Below are positions 1-6,922 of a DNA stretch of 39,391 bases, piece by piece. Under the pieces are notes generated by a model. The model ran no database searches. It was not told where the DNA came from and saw only the letters and a list, made by a program, of their open reading frames with translations. Made by a program: the position numbers and the translations under genes. Source of the DNA: Lentisphaerota bacterium. GTDB taxonomy: Bacteria > Verrucomicrobiota > Lentisphaeria > Victivallales > Victivallaceae. Numbering within the stretch: position 1 is the stretch's first letter; each line of letters starts with the position of its first letter. The stretch is from contig SUWK01000020.1 in assembly GCA_015061525.1 (NCBI GenBank), positions 1 through 39,391 on the forward strand. Direction: 5' to 3'.

Positions 1-1
1 G

Positions 2-88
2 ACTGCTTTAGCAGTAGCCAGTGAGCTTAATGCGAATGAAAATTCCATTCGGAGCCCGGATCGGGCTGCCAGTAAAAATGCCTTCTAG
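2..88 (+). CDS. 3' end of an unidentified ORF, possibly an IS transposase
   Basis: An open frame enters from the left edge and stops at TAG 86-88, giving about 28 residues that end in RAASKNAF. I do not recognise the peptide. It runs directly into hairpins that look like an IS200/IS605 right end, and in those elements the tnpB gene normally ends at this place. That context is the only reason for suggesting a TnpB/OrfB-type transposase. It could equally be chance open frame inside a structured DNA end. The upstream sequence would settle it. Confidence 0.3.
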   Translation, partial: TALAVASELNANENSIRSPDRAASKNAF

Positions 89-127
89 GCACAGTGCATA
101 CCACCAGCTCAGCTGGTGGTTTTGATT
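79..127 (+). mobile_element. Hairpin-rich end resembling an IS200/IS605-family right end
   Basis: Two hairpins follow one another. TGCCT (79-83) pairs with AGGCA (87-91). CCACCAGC (101-108) pairs perfectly with GCTGGTGG (112-119) around a 3-nt loop, and A100/T120 extend it. TTTTGAT follows immediately. Subterminal imperfect or perfect hairpins followed by a short TTGAT-like cleavage motif are typical of Y1-transposase elements. The sequence to the right is a recombinase gene fragment, which fits an element inserted into that gene. A Rho-independent terminator is the simpler alternative for the second hairpin alone. Confidence 0.4.
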
Positions 128-354
128 CGATCCTCGGAACTGATTCTGAGATCGCCGACAAATACTACACCCATGTAGGAGATTTCGCCCAAAGACAGGC
201 AGTTGAAGCCATTTCTGGAGAAAGTAAAAGAGATTGTTTAAAAAATCGAGTTCAGCAAGTTCTTGCATTGCTTGCTTCAAAACCGACTCCGACCCAAGAG
301 GTTCTTGAACAAGTGAAAAATATATTAATAAATGGTGGCAATAATGGACTATGA
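121..354 (+). pseudogene. Tyrosine recombinase (phage-type integrase), C-terminal fragment
   Basis: The frame reads SILGTDSEIADKYYTHVGD and then a charged helical tail to a stop at 352-354. This matches the last catalytic segment of tyrosine recombinases: the 'LGH.S...' turn, then the nucleophilic tyrosine before T-H-V (codon 166-168). Everything upstream, including the core-binding domain and the R-K-H-R part of the active site, is absent and is replaced by the hairpin-rich DNA. The fragment cannot be active. A GTG at 94 keeps the frame open through the hairpin, but those residues do not look like integrase. It marks the integrase end of the mobile element that continues rightward. Its end overlaps the next gene by about 10-20 bases. 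Confidence 0.65.
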
Positions 355-1087
355 TTTCAATACTGATCTTGACTATACTGGTTATGAAAAAATACTTTGC
401 GAGCGTCTTGCCCCAAATTTATTGTTGGCGCAAAAATTTTTTGATATATACCGGAATTTGGATCTGCCAAATAAAAAAGATATTTTTGACATTATTATTT
501 TGAAGGGTATCTTGCTTCGCGCTCCATTTGCATTGGATGTAGAAAAATTAAAATCTGTAATAGAAACATTGGATACTCTCAAAGCATCCGGACAATTAGA
601 ACAGGTGATGAGTGTCGTCAGTTTCTTTGTCGAACAACAGAAAAATCTTTACACAGCAAGAGAAGAGCAAAAGTGTAAAATTCAAACACAGAACGCGACG
701 AAAGCAAGACAAGATGATTCAATAGAGCGTTGCTTGGTAATCGAAGAGTTTTTGCAGCAAGTTGAATTGCTTCGCCATCCTCAACAAGAACCGCCTGAAG
801 AACAACCGAAGAGAAATGCGGCATACTCAGAAAAAACAGCTGTACGAACTGTTTTCAGACAAAACGAAGGTGATATCGTTGAAAAATTAAAAACATGCGG
901 CATTGAAAAAGAGTTTGAAAAAGAGTTTGGCAACTGCTTCAGATTTTATACAGATTTTTTTATAAAGCATACGGGAAAAACTTGCAGTGGTTATATCAAG
1001 GAAAAACGCTCTCCGCGTAGTGATGAATCCAAAAAACGTTCCAGAAATTCTGCTATAAACACATGGAAAAAGCGGCATAAAAATTAA
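332..1087 (+). CDS. Hypothetical protein, helical and charged (~250 aa)
   Basis: The product is not recognised. It has no signal peptide or membrane segment. The middle (about residues 95-155) is rich in Gln, Glu and Lys and probably coiled. The last 40 residues are very basic (KEKRSPRSDESKKRSR..., then WKKRHKN), as in nucleic-acid-binding tails. Two in-frame starts exist: ATG 332, and ATG 344 with a slightly better upstream GGTGG; neither has a strong ribosome site. The start overlaps the integrase remnant, so the pair was probably co-transcribed. A strong terminator lies 20 bases beyond the stop. An accessory protein of the mobile element is the likely class, by position only. Confidence 0.6.
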   Translation: MVAIMDYDFNTDLDYTGYEKILCERLAPNLLLAQKFFDIYRNLDLPNKKDIFDIIILKGILLRAPFALDVEKLKSVIETLDTLKASGQLEQVMSVVSFFVEQQKNLYTAREEQKCKIQTQNATKARQDDSIERCLVIEEFLQQVELLRHPQQEPPEEQPKRNAAYSEKTAVRTVFRQNEGDIVEKLKTCGIEKEFEKEFGNCFRFYTDFFIKHTGKTCSGYIKEKRSPRSDESKKRSRNSAINTWKKRHKN

Positions 1088-1105
1088 TAGAAAAAGTTAT
1101 AATGC

Positions 1106-1137
1106 AAAACCACAAGGCGTTACCTTGTGGTTTTTTT
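1106..1137 (+). terminator. Rho-independent terminator
   Basis: AAAACCACAAGG (1106-1117) and CCTTGTGGTTTT (1123-1134) form a perfect 12-bp stem around the loop CGTTA. The strand ends in seven T residues (1131-1137). It closes the integrase-fragment/hypothetical gene unit. Confidence 0.9.
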
Positions 1138-1181
1138 GTGTCAAAATTCTAAAGCTCATAGTTAAAGCATGACGTTCGTCA

Positions 1182-1220
1182 AAGTTTATAACATGCTGAT
1201 TGTTGTCATGTTACAACTTG
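1182..1220. promoter_or_regulatory. Imperfect inverted repeat, possible operator
   Basis: AAGTTTATAACATG (1182-1195) and CATGTTACAACTT (1208-1220) are inverted copies with one base missing and one changed. The repeat lies directly upstream of, and touching, the proposed -35 of the HTH gene at 1273. That position suits an operator for a regulator of the replication operon. Confidence 0.4.
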
Positions 1221-1247
1221 CACAATACTTGTTTGCGGAGTATTTTA
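1219..1247 (+). promoter_or_regulatory. Putative sigma-70 promoter of the replication operon
   Basis: TTGCAC (1219-1224), a 17-base spacer and TATTTT (1242-1247) give a plausible vegetative promoter. It lies 25 bases before the HTH start codon. The hexamers are imperfect, so confidence is limited. Confidence 0.4.
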
Positions 1248-1272
1248 TACAACGAAAAAAGGAGAGGCATTA

Positions 1273-1626
1273 ATGAACCATTCGGAAAAAACTTTGCGAC
1301 CGCAGACGGCACAACTGGTGTGCCGCCTGCTGGCTCCGTTGCTTGATTCCGGGTTGGTCACTGCTGATGAATTTTCAATTATAAAGCGTAACCTCGATGC
1401 TCTGGCGAAAACTGGTGAACTGGCTCCAGCAGTTCCACATAAACTGATCACACCGCAGGAAACAGCTGAAATGCTTGGCGTGAGTTACAGCCAGTTTCGT
1501 CAGTTAGAAAAAGACGGCGTTTTTGAAAGGTATTTCAAACGTCGTACAATTGGAGGTAAAACCGTCCGGTACTATCTGCCGGACATAGTTAAATATATGG
1601 CACAAGCAGAAGCTGAGGCCGAATAA
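1273..1626 (+). CDS. Excisionase/MerR-like helix-turn-helix protein
   Basis: This 117-residue protein has a helix-turn-helix in its second half: ITPQETAEMLGVSYSQFRQLEKDGVF, then a basic wing KRRTIGGKTVRYYLPDIVKYM. This is the layout of HTH_17/excisionase-type DNA-binding domains, where 'R.YL..DI..YL' closes the domain. The first 55 residues are helical and of unknown role. The start is set by GGAGAGG at 1261-1267, five bases before the ATG. It is first in a tight rightward run with the ParB-like and helicase genes, so it may act as operon regulator, excisionase or replication initiator helper. The fold is well supported; which of these roles it has is not. Confidence 0.75.
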   Translation: MNHSEKTLRPQTAQLVCRLLAPLLDSGLVTADEFSIIKRNLDALAKTGELAPAVPHKLITPQETAEMLGVSYSQFRQLEKDGVFERYFKRRTIGGKTVRYYLPDIVKYMAQAEAEAE

Positions 1627-1641
1627 ACGAAAGGAGGCGTT

Positions 1642-2343
1642 ATGCCGAAAAAAGAAGAAACTTTGAAAGACCAGCTGATGAAGTGTGAAAAAATCATCAG
1701 CGAAGCGCAGGCGGGAGCAGCCAATGCAAAAAGAGCATTGTACAAAATCCTGCAGGAAGAATTGTGGAAGGCAGAATTTGCTACCGAAGCCCAATACCTT
1801 AAAGCACGCGGGTACACGAGAGGTACAATCAGCCACATACGCAGTTTTGTGGAGTTGGTGGATGAGCTGAACATTCCGGAAGATCTCTGCCCCAGTGAAT
1901 TTGCGGTACGACCATTGGCGAAGAAGGCATTCGCCGAAGACCGGGCGGAGATTTACGGTACGGCATGTGAGTTTGCAAAAAAACGCTCGGAGGGAGCGAC
2001 CACAATTCCCACGTTGCCCGATATAAAAAAGGCGATCAAGGAATACTGCGACAATCAATCACAGGAGATCATACTCCGGGCGATCGATGTCAAAGTTCCG
2101 GCTGATACCGATTTTATTGCGGGGATTATCGGAGATCCTGCTATCGCTGAAAAAATAAAATCCTCCCAGCAGTTGTTAGCCGTGCTGAAGGATTTTTTCA
2201 GAAAAAAAGCGGCTCCGGCAAATGTTCGGGAAGCAACTGAAAATTTTTTGAGCACGCTTCGCTCCAGAGAAAATCAGGAATTGGATAAATTTTTTCAAAA
2301 GAAATCAAATCATGAAGATGGAGATACTGATAATGAAGAGTGA
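1642..2343 (+). CDS. ParB/KorB-like DNA-binding protein (tentative)
   Basis: The 233-residue product has a helical N-terminus. It then carries YLKARGYTRGTISHIRSFV followed by LCPSEFAVRPLAKK. This echoes the HTH of ParB/KorB proteins, where a recognition helix is followed by 'ES..RPLL'. No N-terminal ParB nuclease/CTPase motif (GERR-type) is visible, so only the DNA-binding part seems present. The C-terminal 100 residues are helical and end in an acidic tail. AGGAGG stands a few bases before the ATG. The 3' end overlaps the next gene, indicating translational coupling. Partition or regulation for the element is the likely role; the family call is tentative. Confidence 0.5.
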   Translation: MPKKEETLKDQLMKCEKIISEAQAGAANAKRALYKILQEELWKAEFATEAQYLKARGYTRGTISHIRSFVELVDELNIPEDLCPSEFAVRPLAKKAFAEDRAEIYGTACEFAKKRSEGATTIPTLPDIKKAIKEYCDNQSQEIILRAIDVKVPADTDFIAGIIGDPAIAEKIKSSQQLLAVLKDFFRKKAAPANVREATENFLSTLRSRENQELDKFFQKKSNHEDGDTDNEE

Positions 2344-2890
2344 GATGACATTGGAACAGTCCGGCAGCAATTGCCGGACTGTTCCCGACCTTATGACACC
2401 GGAAAAATGCCGGGCGACTGACAAACTGTGTTCCTTACTGATTCATCCAGGCGACTATTCTGCCCCTGCGATTGAAACCCGACGCCGGATTCATATCCTC
2501 GTAAAAAATCTCATACTCGATCCCGCCGGCAAAGAAATGGATTTCAGTGCGGAGACGCTGGCAAGATTGACCGCATGGTTTGATGCAATGCCTAAAAGTC
2601 TTGGATATTTATACTTGCCGACACTTGAGCGTGAAGCCCAAATATTGATTCCGAAGCCGATACGTTACCCGCTGGATAAAACAGAATTCCTTAACAGTGT
2701 CGTGAACTTTCACCTTAACGCGCAATATTTGAATTGTCCACAATTGATTATCGGCTTGTACATTATGCTGTTTTTTTCGCTCCAGAATTTTCAAATGCTG
2801 GAGTATGGATGGGGAGAATTCGTTGACAGAATAACCAAGCCGCTTGGGCTTGGATATGGAGGCGGCTATGGTTCGGGATTTAGAATTTGA
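2333..2890 (+). CDS. Hypothetical protein in replication operon (~185 aa)
   Basis: The family is not recognised. The frame is open from ATG 2312, but ATG 2333, with GGAG at 2320-2323 nine bases before it, is the better start. It still overlaps the end of the ParB-like gene. Residues near the middle are ordinary soluble protein. A hydrophobic stretch (LIIGLYIMLFFSLQNF) near residue 150 could be a buried helix or a weak membrane segment. The C-terminus is glycine-rich (GLGYGGGYGSGF) and overlaps the start of the next gene by 23 bases. Co-translation with the downstream genes suggests a role in element replication, but nothing in the protein states it. Confidence 0.55.
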   Translation: MKSEMTLEQSGSNCRTVPDLMTPEKCRATDKLCSLLIHPGDYSAPAIETRRRIHILVKNLILDPAGKEMDFSAETLARLTAWFDAMPKSLGYLYLPTLEREAQILIPKPIRYPLDKTEFLNSVVNFHLNAQYLNCPQLIIGLYIMLFFSLQNFQMLEYGWGEFVDRITKPLGLGYGGGYGSGFRI

Positions 2891-4673
2891 GCGGGACATT
2901 ATGTATGCGTCCAAATGTGAATTATTTCTCAATAACGCCGACATCAAAACTTTGCAAAAAGCATTGCCGGTAGTAAATGGTGAAAATAATTCTATGATTC
3001 TCAATGGGAAAATTGAAATAGAAAGGGATAGACCGGCTCGTCCGAATTTGCTTCCGATGTATGGTTTCGTTAATCAGATTCAGGGTTCTCAACCTCGGAT
3101 AAAATATTGCATAGATACAGATTTTGGACGTTGTACAGAGGTATTGCTCCCGTATGCCTGCAAGTTTCCTATGCTGAATGTTGTCGGCGACAACCTTCAA
3201 GATGTGCCGGATCAAGCGCTTCGTTTTGCCAGACAGATCGGTCCTGCTCTCGGAATATCTGACCAGTGGGATGACCGATTGATGAAGAATGCCGGAGCAT
3301 GGCAGGAGGCAAAAATAGAATATGCCCAATACGAAGTGGCTTTTATGTCAAAACAGGGTAGCGTTTTCTCTATCATGGATAATGCCGGGCATATTCGAAA
3401 TTTGATAATTAAAATTGATGTGAATATTCTCTCTTACATATTACTCCCGTTAACCTTTGCACAGCATCCGAACTTTCCTCAGCCGATGGTTTGTCATCAT
3501 GCATTCTCCCCAGACTGGTGGTTGTTTAACACAATTGGATTGAAATATAATCCCCATGCAGAGGTGATTATCTGCAATTGCTGGGAAATATGCGAGAAGT
3601 CATCGTGGAATGAAAAAAATGTTATCCTCGGCTACTTTTGGGGCGAAGGGATGATTCCGCATTTGCATTTGGAATGCCTTGTCGGACGGAAAGTGAGTTT
3701 GTTGCTAATTGAGTCGAACAATGACAAAATAACCCGGCAGAATCTATTGGAGGCTCTATTGTTGCAATCCCGGCTGAAATCAATGGATATAAATGCCGAT
3801 ATTTTACTGGCGAAAGAGAGGATGTTTTACAACGAGACACAAGAGTTCCTGCAAAGTGCGAAATCTATAACAACGGATGCTTTGGTAAATATGGCGAAAA
3901 GTTTCGGAATAGATATACCCGAAAACTTATCTCCGAATCGTTTCGGCAGACTGCAGCAGACATCCTGCCGGACATTGATCGGGGATTTTGCTGAATCCGG
4001 AACTCTTACCGCTGTAACTATTCATCATGGCGTTGATATTAATCTTGTCACAACAGCTATCCTCTACGGGATTTTACAAAATGAAAATATTTTTCCGGAT
4101 CATTGGTTATGCAAATATCAGATAATCCCCGAATGCTTTATCATCAGCAGTACCGTGAATAAGCATCAACGGCTGTTGAAGCAATTAACTCCAGAGTCGA
4201 CTTTTACATTTCATGGGCTTGATAATCTTAAAAAAGATGGTGCGGTAAAGTGTTTGAACGGGATCTGTCATGAAAACAAATCCGATATTTTCATTTTTTC
4301 CGGTCGAGAGATCATCAAAGAATATCAGGCAGAATTACAGCAGGCGTGTGATTGGGCAGTGAAAAAAGAAAAAGCGATGGTTGTTGTTACGTCTCACGAT
4401 AGTTCCGTTTCTGAAAATTTCATCGCAGATCACGCAGGGCGGGATATTCATGTTTGGAGCAGTGGAAAAAATCAATCCGAATACATAATAGAAGATCGTC
4501 CGTTACTCGGCGGCAAACCTTCATTTTTCAAAATTGAATACAAAGGAAATGCTTGGACAACAGCCGCCGCTTCAGATGATGAGATCAGAAATATAGACGG
4601 ACGTAATTTCAGTATGAAAAATACTTCAGAAAATTCCGGAGAAAAAGCAATCAATAATTATCGGAGATATTAA
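2868..4673 (+). CDS. Large protein of unknown function, partner of the SF3 helicase (601 aa)
   Basis: No family could be assigned. The start is ATG 2868, because GGAGG at 2858-2862 lies five bases before it; the open frame extends to a TTG at 2844. There is no Walker A motif, no obvious nuclease or polymerase motif and no signal peptide. A central part (HAEVIICNCWEICEK ... VSLLLIESNNDK) has alternating strands and helices that faintly recall a Rossmann or TOPRIM-like fold, but the DxD of TOPRIM is missing. The end reads SDIFIFSGREII and later AMVVVTSHDSS, again strand-like. It ends two bases before the helicase start. That helicase lacks a primase domain, so this protein is a candidate for the missing primase or loader; that is inference from position only. 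Confidence 0.6.
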   Translation: MVRDLEFERDIMYASKCELFLNNADIKTLQKALPVVNGENNSMILNGKIEIERDRPARPNLLPMYGFVNQIQGSQPRIKYCIDTDFGRCTEVLLPYACKFPMLNVVGDNLQDVPDQALRFARQIGPALGISDQWDDRLMKNAGAWQEAKIEYAQYEVAFMSKQGSVFSIMDNAGHIRNLIIKIDVNILSYILLPLTFAQHPNFPQPMVCHHAFSPDWWLFNTIGLKYNPHAEVIICNCWEICEKSSWNEKNVILGYFWGEGMIPHLHLECLVGRKVSLLLIESNNDKITRQNLLEALLLQSRLKSMDINADILLAKERMFYNETQEFLQSAKSITTDALVNMAKSFGIDIPENLSPNRFGRLQQTSCRTLIGDFAESGTLTAVTIHHGVDINLVTTAILYGILQNENIFPDHWLCKYQIIPECFIISSTVNKHQRLLKQLTPESTFTFHGLDNLKKDGAVKCLNGICHENKSDIFIFSGREIIKEYQAELQQACDWAVKKEKAMVVVTSHDSSVSENFIADHAGRDIHVWSSGKNQSEYIIEDRPLLGGKPSFFKIEYKGNAWTTAAASDDEIRNIDGRNFSMKNTSENSGEKAINNYRRY

Positions 4674-4675
4674 TA

Positions 4676-6088
4676 ATGACAGACTTTCAAGATATGGATT
4701 TCGGAACACCTTTTGTGGGTACAGGTGGTGCAATAAGGGTCAATCAGCGAAGCATTGCTAATGAATTCAGTAAAACGGCCCAATACCGCTACATCCGGTT
4801 TAACAAGCAGTTTGAAATTTACGACTGTAATACAGGAACATGGTCGGTTATTTCAGCAGATGAGATAAAAAATATGATTTTTACTTTTGCGTTATCTCTG
4901 CGCGATGAGTTGGATATAGATGATGTTTGTGTCGCTTTGACCGACAATGTTCTAAGTGCTATTGCCAGGCAGCTGCAGTGCATTGTCGGAGTAGATCAGT
5001 TTCAAGTTCCGAAACAAAGATGTATTCATTTGAAAAACGCCATGTTGGTTTTTGATGATAGCACCGGCGATTTTACTGAAACTGCATTCGCTCCTGAATA
5101 CAACAGCCGTTACCGGCTTGAGTTAAAGTATAATCCTCAAGCAACATGCGACCGGTTTATCAATGAATTGATTTTACCAATGTTGCAGGACAAAATGGCG
5201 ATTGAAATAATTCAGCTCTATTTCGGGCAATGCCTATTGCGGGAGAATATCAGCCAGACATTTATGATTCTTTCCGGTCCGGCATCTGTCGGAAAAAGTG
5301 TTTTAGTCAATATCATTGAAAAAATACTTGGAGAAGAAAATGTCGATGAACTGCATCCGGATCGTCTGAATAATCCCTTTGAAATGGTTGCGTACAGCGG
5401 AAAAAGTTTATTGACGGCAAAGGACGTTGAAAACGATGTTCTTTCAGCTAACAAAATAAACGCAATCAAGAAAATGACCGGCAATGACTTGTTGAGCTGT
5501 GAACAGAAACACAGCAACTTCAGAATCCAAGCTCGCGGATGTTTTAATATTATTATTACCGGCAACGGTGATTTGACATTGAATTACGGCAGTTCCAGAG
5601 ATGCTTTTAAAAGGCGTATGCTCTGGATTGATTGTGTGGTTCCGGAAAACTTCCGAAGAATCAATAACTTTGATGATGTGTTGATGTCAGAGGAAGGGGA
5701 AGGTATTCTGGCTTGGGCAATAGAAGGAGCCAAAAAACTTTTGGCAAATGGCGGCAAAATAATCAAATCGAAGGAACAAAATGATGCCATTGAATATCTC
5801 TTGGATGAGTCAAATCCGATTGACAGTTTTGTAAAGCAGTGCGTTTCAGTGGAAACAGATTATTCTGTAACTTCAGCTCAAATTGTAGAAATGTTTTATA
5901 AATTTGCCAATTTCTGTCATTGGAATAATGATACCTTATTGAGAATGACACAGCGGCAAATTGAACAAAAATTCCATCAGGCAATATTACGTTGGAGACC
6001 GGAAATAAGACCTTCGACCAATATTAGACAACCTGAAACCGGCAAATTATGTCGCGGATATCTGCACTGTCGAATTACTTTACCTTAG
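4676..6088 (+). CDS. SF3 helicase, phage/plasmid P4-type (primase C-terminal-like)
   Basis: This is a superfamily 3 helicase of the P4 alpha/D5 group, an ATP-driven replicative DNA helicase for an element origin. Walker A is GPASVGKS at residues 201-208. A strand with the Walker B position follows (LLTAKD, about 246-251). Motif C is IIITGN (292-297), and the arginine finger region is FKRRML (311-316). A helical D5-type domain precedes the motor. The usual N-terminal primase-polymerase domain is absent: the protein is 470 residues against 700 or more for fused forms. It is the last gene of the operon beginning at 1273, two bases after its neighbour. The assignment is firm; only the element type is uncertain. 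Confidence 0.9.
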   Translation: MTDFQDMDFGTPFVGTGGAIRVNQRSIANEFSKTAQYRYIRFNKQFEIYDCNTGTWSVISADEIKNMIFTFALSLRDELDIDDVCVALTDNVLSAIARQLQCIVGVDQFQVPKQRCIHLKNAMLVFDDSTGDFTETAFAPEYNSRYRLELKYNPQATCDRFINELILPMLQDKMAIEIIQLYFGQCLLRENISQTFMILSGPASVGKSVLVNIIEKILGEENVDELHPDRLNNPFEMVAYSGKSLLTAKDVENDVLSANKINAIKKMTGNDLLSCEQKHSNFRIQARGCFNIIITGNGDLTLNYGSSRDAFKRRMLWIDCVVPENFRRINNFDDVLMSEEGEGILAWAIEGAKKLLANGGKIIKSKEQNDAIEYLLDESNPIDSFVKQCVSVETDYSVTSAQIVEMFYKFANFCHWNNDTLLRMTQRQIEQKFHQAILRWRPEIRPSTNIRQPETGKLCRGYLHCRITLP

Positions 6089-6138
6089 CCGAAAAAGTTG
6101 AAAACTTCCGTATATCCGTATTTTTTATGCCCAAATGA

Positions 6139-6173
6139 CCACACCGTATTACCACCGCAGTAATACGGTGTGG
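6139..6173. repeat. Perfect 14-bp inverted repeat between convergent genes
   Basis: CCACACCGTATTAC (6139-6152) and GTAATACGGTGTGG (6160-6173) pair without mismatch around a 7-base loop. No T-run follows on either strand, so it is not a standard intrinsic terminator. It lies between the helicase gene and the leftward FtsK-like pseudogene. A factor-aided terminator, protein-binding site or replication/recombination site are all possible. Confidence 0.6.
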
Positions 6174-6234
6174 CAACTTCAATAAATTAAGCGTAAACAA
6201 CTCTCTTTATACCTACCACTTGACAATGCCTGTA

Positions 6235-6762
6235 TCATGTATTGGCTTGTTTGGAAACAAATTCCACGATCTTTCTCATACCGCAATTGGCAGTCAATGC
6301 CGCATTGATCCTTTCCAGACATTCATTCCCCGGAGTGATCATCAGAATATCACCGGAGACAGACAGCTTTTCGGCATCGGAAGCATCAAGCACGAAGCGA
6401 CTGTCGATCAGCGTTGCAGTCTGGAAACAAATCCTGCTCGGGAACAGTTTTTTTATGACACCGGAAACAACTTTGACATTGGCATTTTCAGTGGCGAGTA
6501 TCAAATGGATTCCCACATCACTCCCTTTTCGAGCAAGCCGGATAAAGTTATCATCCATTTGGCAAAATAACTTCAAATCGGCAAAATCCTCAATGATAAG
6601 TACGATTCGGGGCATTTTTTCGCGAGCAGATACCAAAGCATTGTACCCGGTCAGATCATCCACGCCAGCGGCGGCAATGATCCGGCGGCGGATTTTGATT
6701 TCATGGAGCAGCTCTTCAAAAGTTTCATCTGCCTCACCCGCTCGGCGGATCTTACAAATTAA
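6235..6762 (-). pseudogene. FtsK/SpoIIIE-like gene remnant (motor C-terminal half)
   Basis: The readable part has the second half of an FtsK-type motor: the Walker B strand IVLIIEDFADL, then GSDVGIHLILATENANVKVVSGVIKKLFPSRICF, DSRFVLD and GDILM. The order and spacing match the intact FtsK-like gene to its right. Upstream, an in-frame TGA at 6763-6765 (read on the minus strand) breaks the frame and no Walker A region in proper spacing is found. Downstream it stops at VEFVSKQANT, so the winged-helix gamma domain of the intact copy is missing. It is therefore truncated at both ends. It is a decayed tandem paralogue rather than a frameshifted copy of the neighbour, since the residues differ at many positions. 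Confidence 0.75.
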
Positions 6763-6822
6763 TCAATCCACATTAGACTTACCCTTTGCCGGTATCGTTC
6801 CGGCAGAGGGTATCTGTTTCCT

Positions 6823-6922
6823 TTGATACAAAAAATAAATAACCTCCGGATTTATACAGCATGAAAAATTCTCTGTATACCTCTGGCATTTGTTCCGAAA
6901 GTTTATTTTCTGTTTGTATCAA
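6823..6922. repeat. Spaced inverted repeat around the end of the FtsK-like gene
   Basis: TTGATACAAAAAATAAA (6823-6839) recurs inverted as TTTATTTT (6902-6909), five extra bases, TGTATCAA (6915-6922). The arms are about 60 bases apart. The right arm contains the stop codon of the FtsK-like gene. The repeat separates the intact FtsK-like gene from the remnant, so it may mark the joint of the duplication or a former insertion. Confidence 0.4.

Noticed and set aside
2868-4673. TOPRIM-type primase assignment for the 601-residue protein
   Set aside because: A strand-helix pattern is suggestive, but the conserved Glu and DxD residues could not be located.
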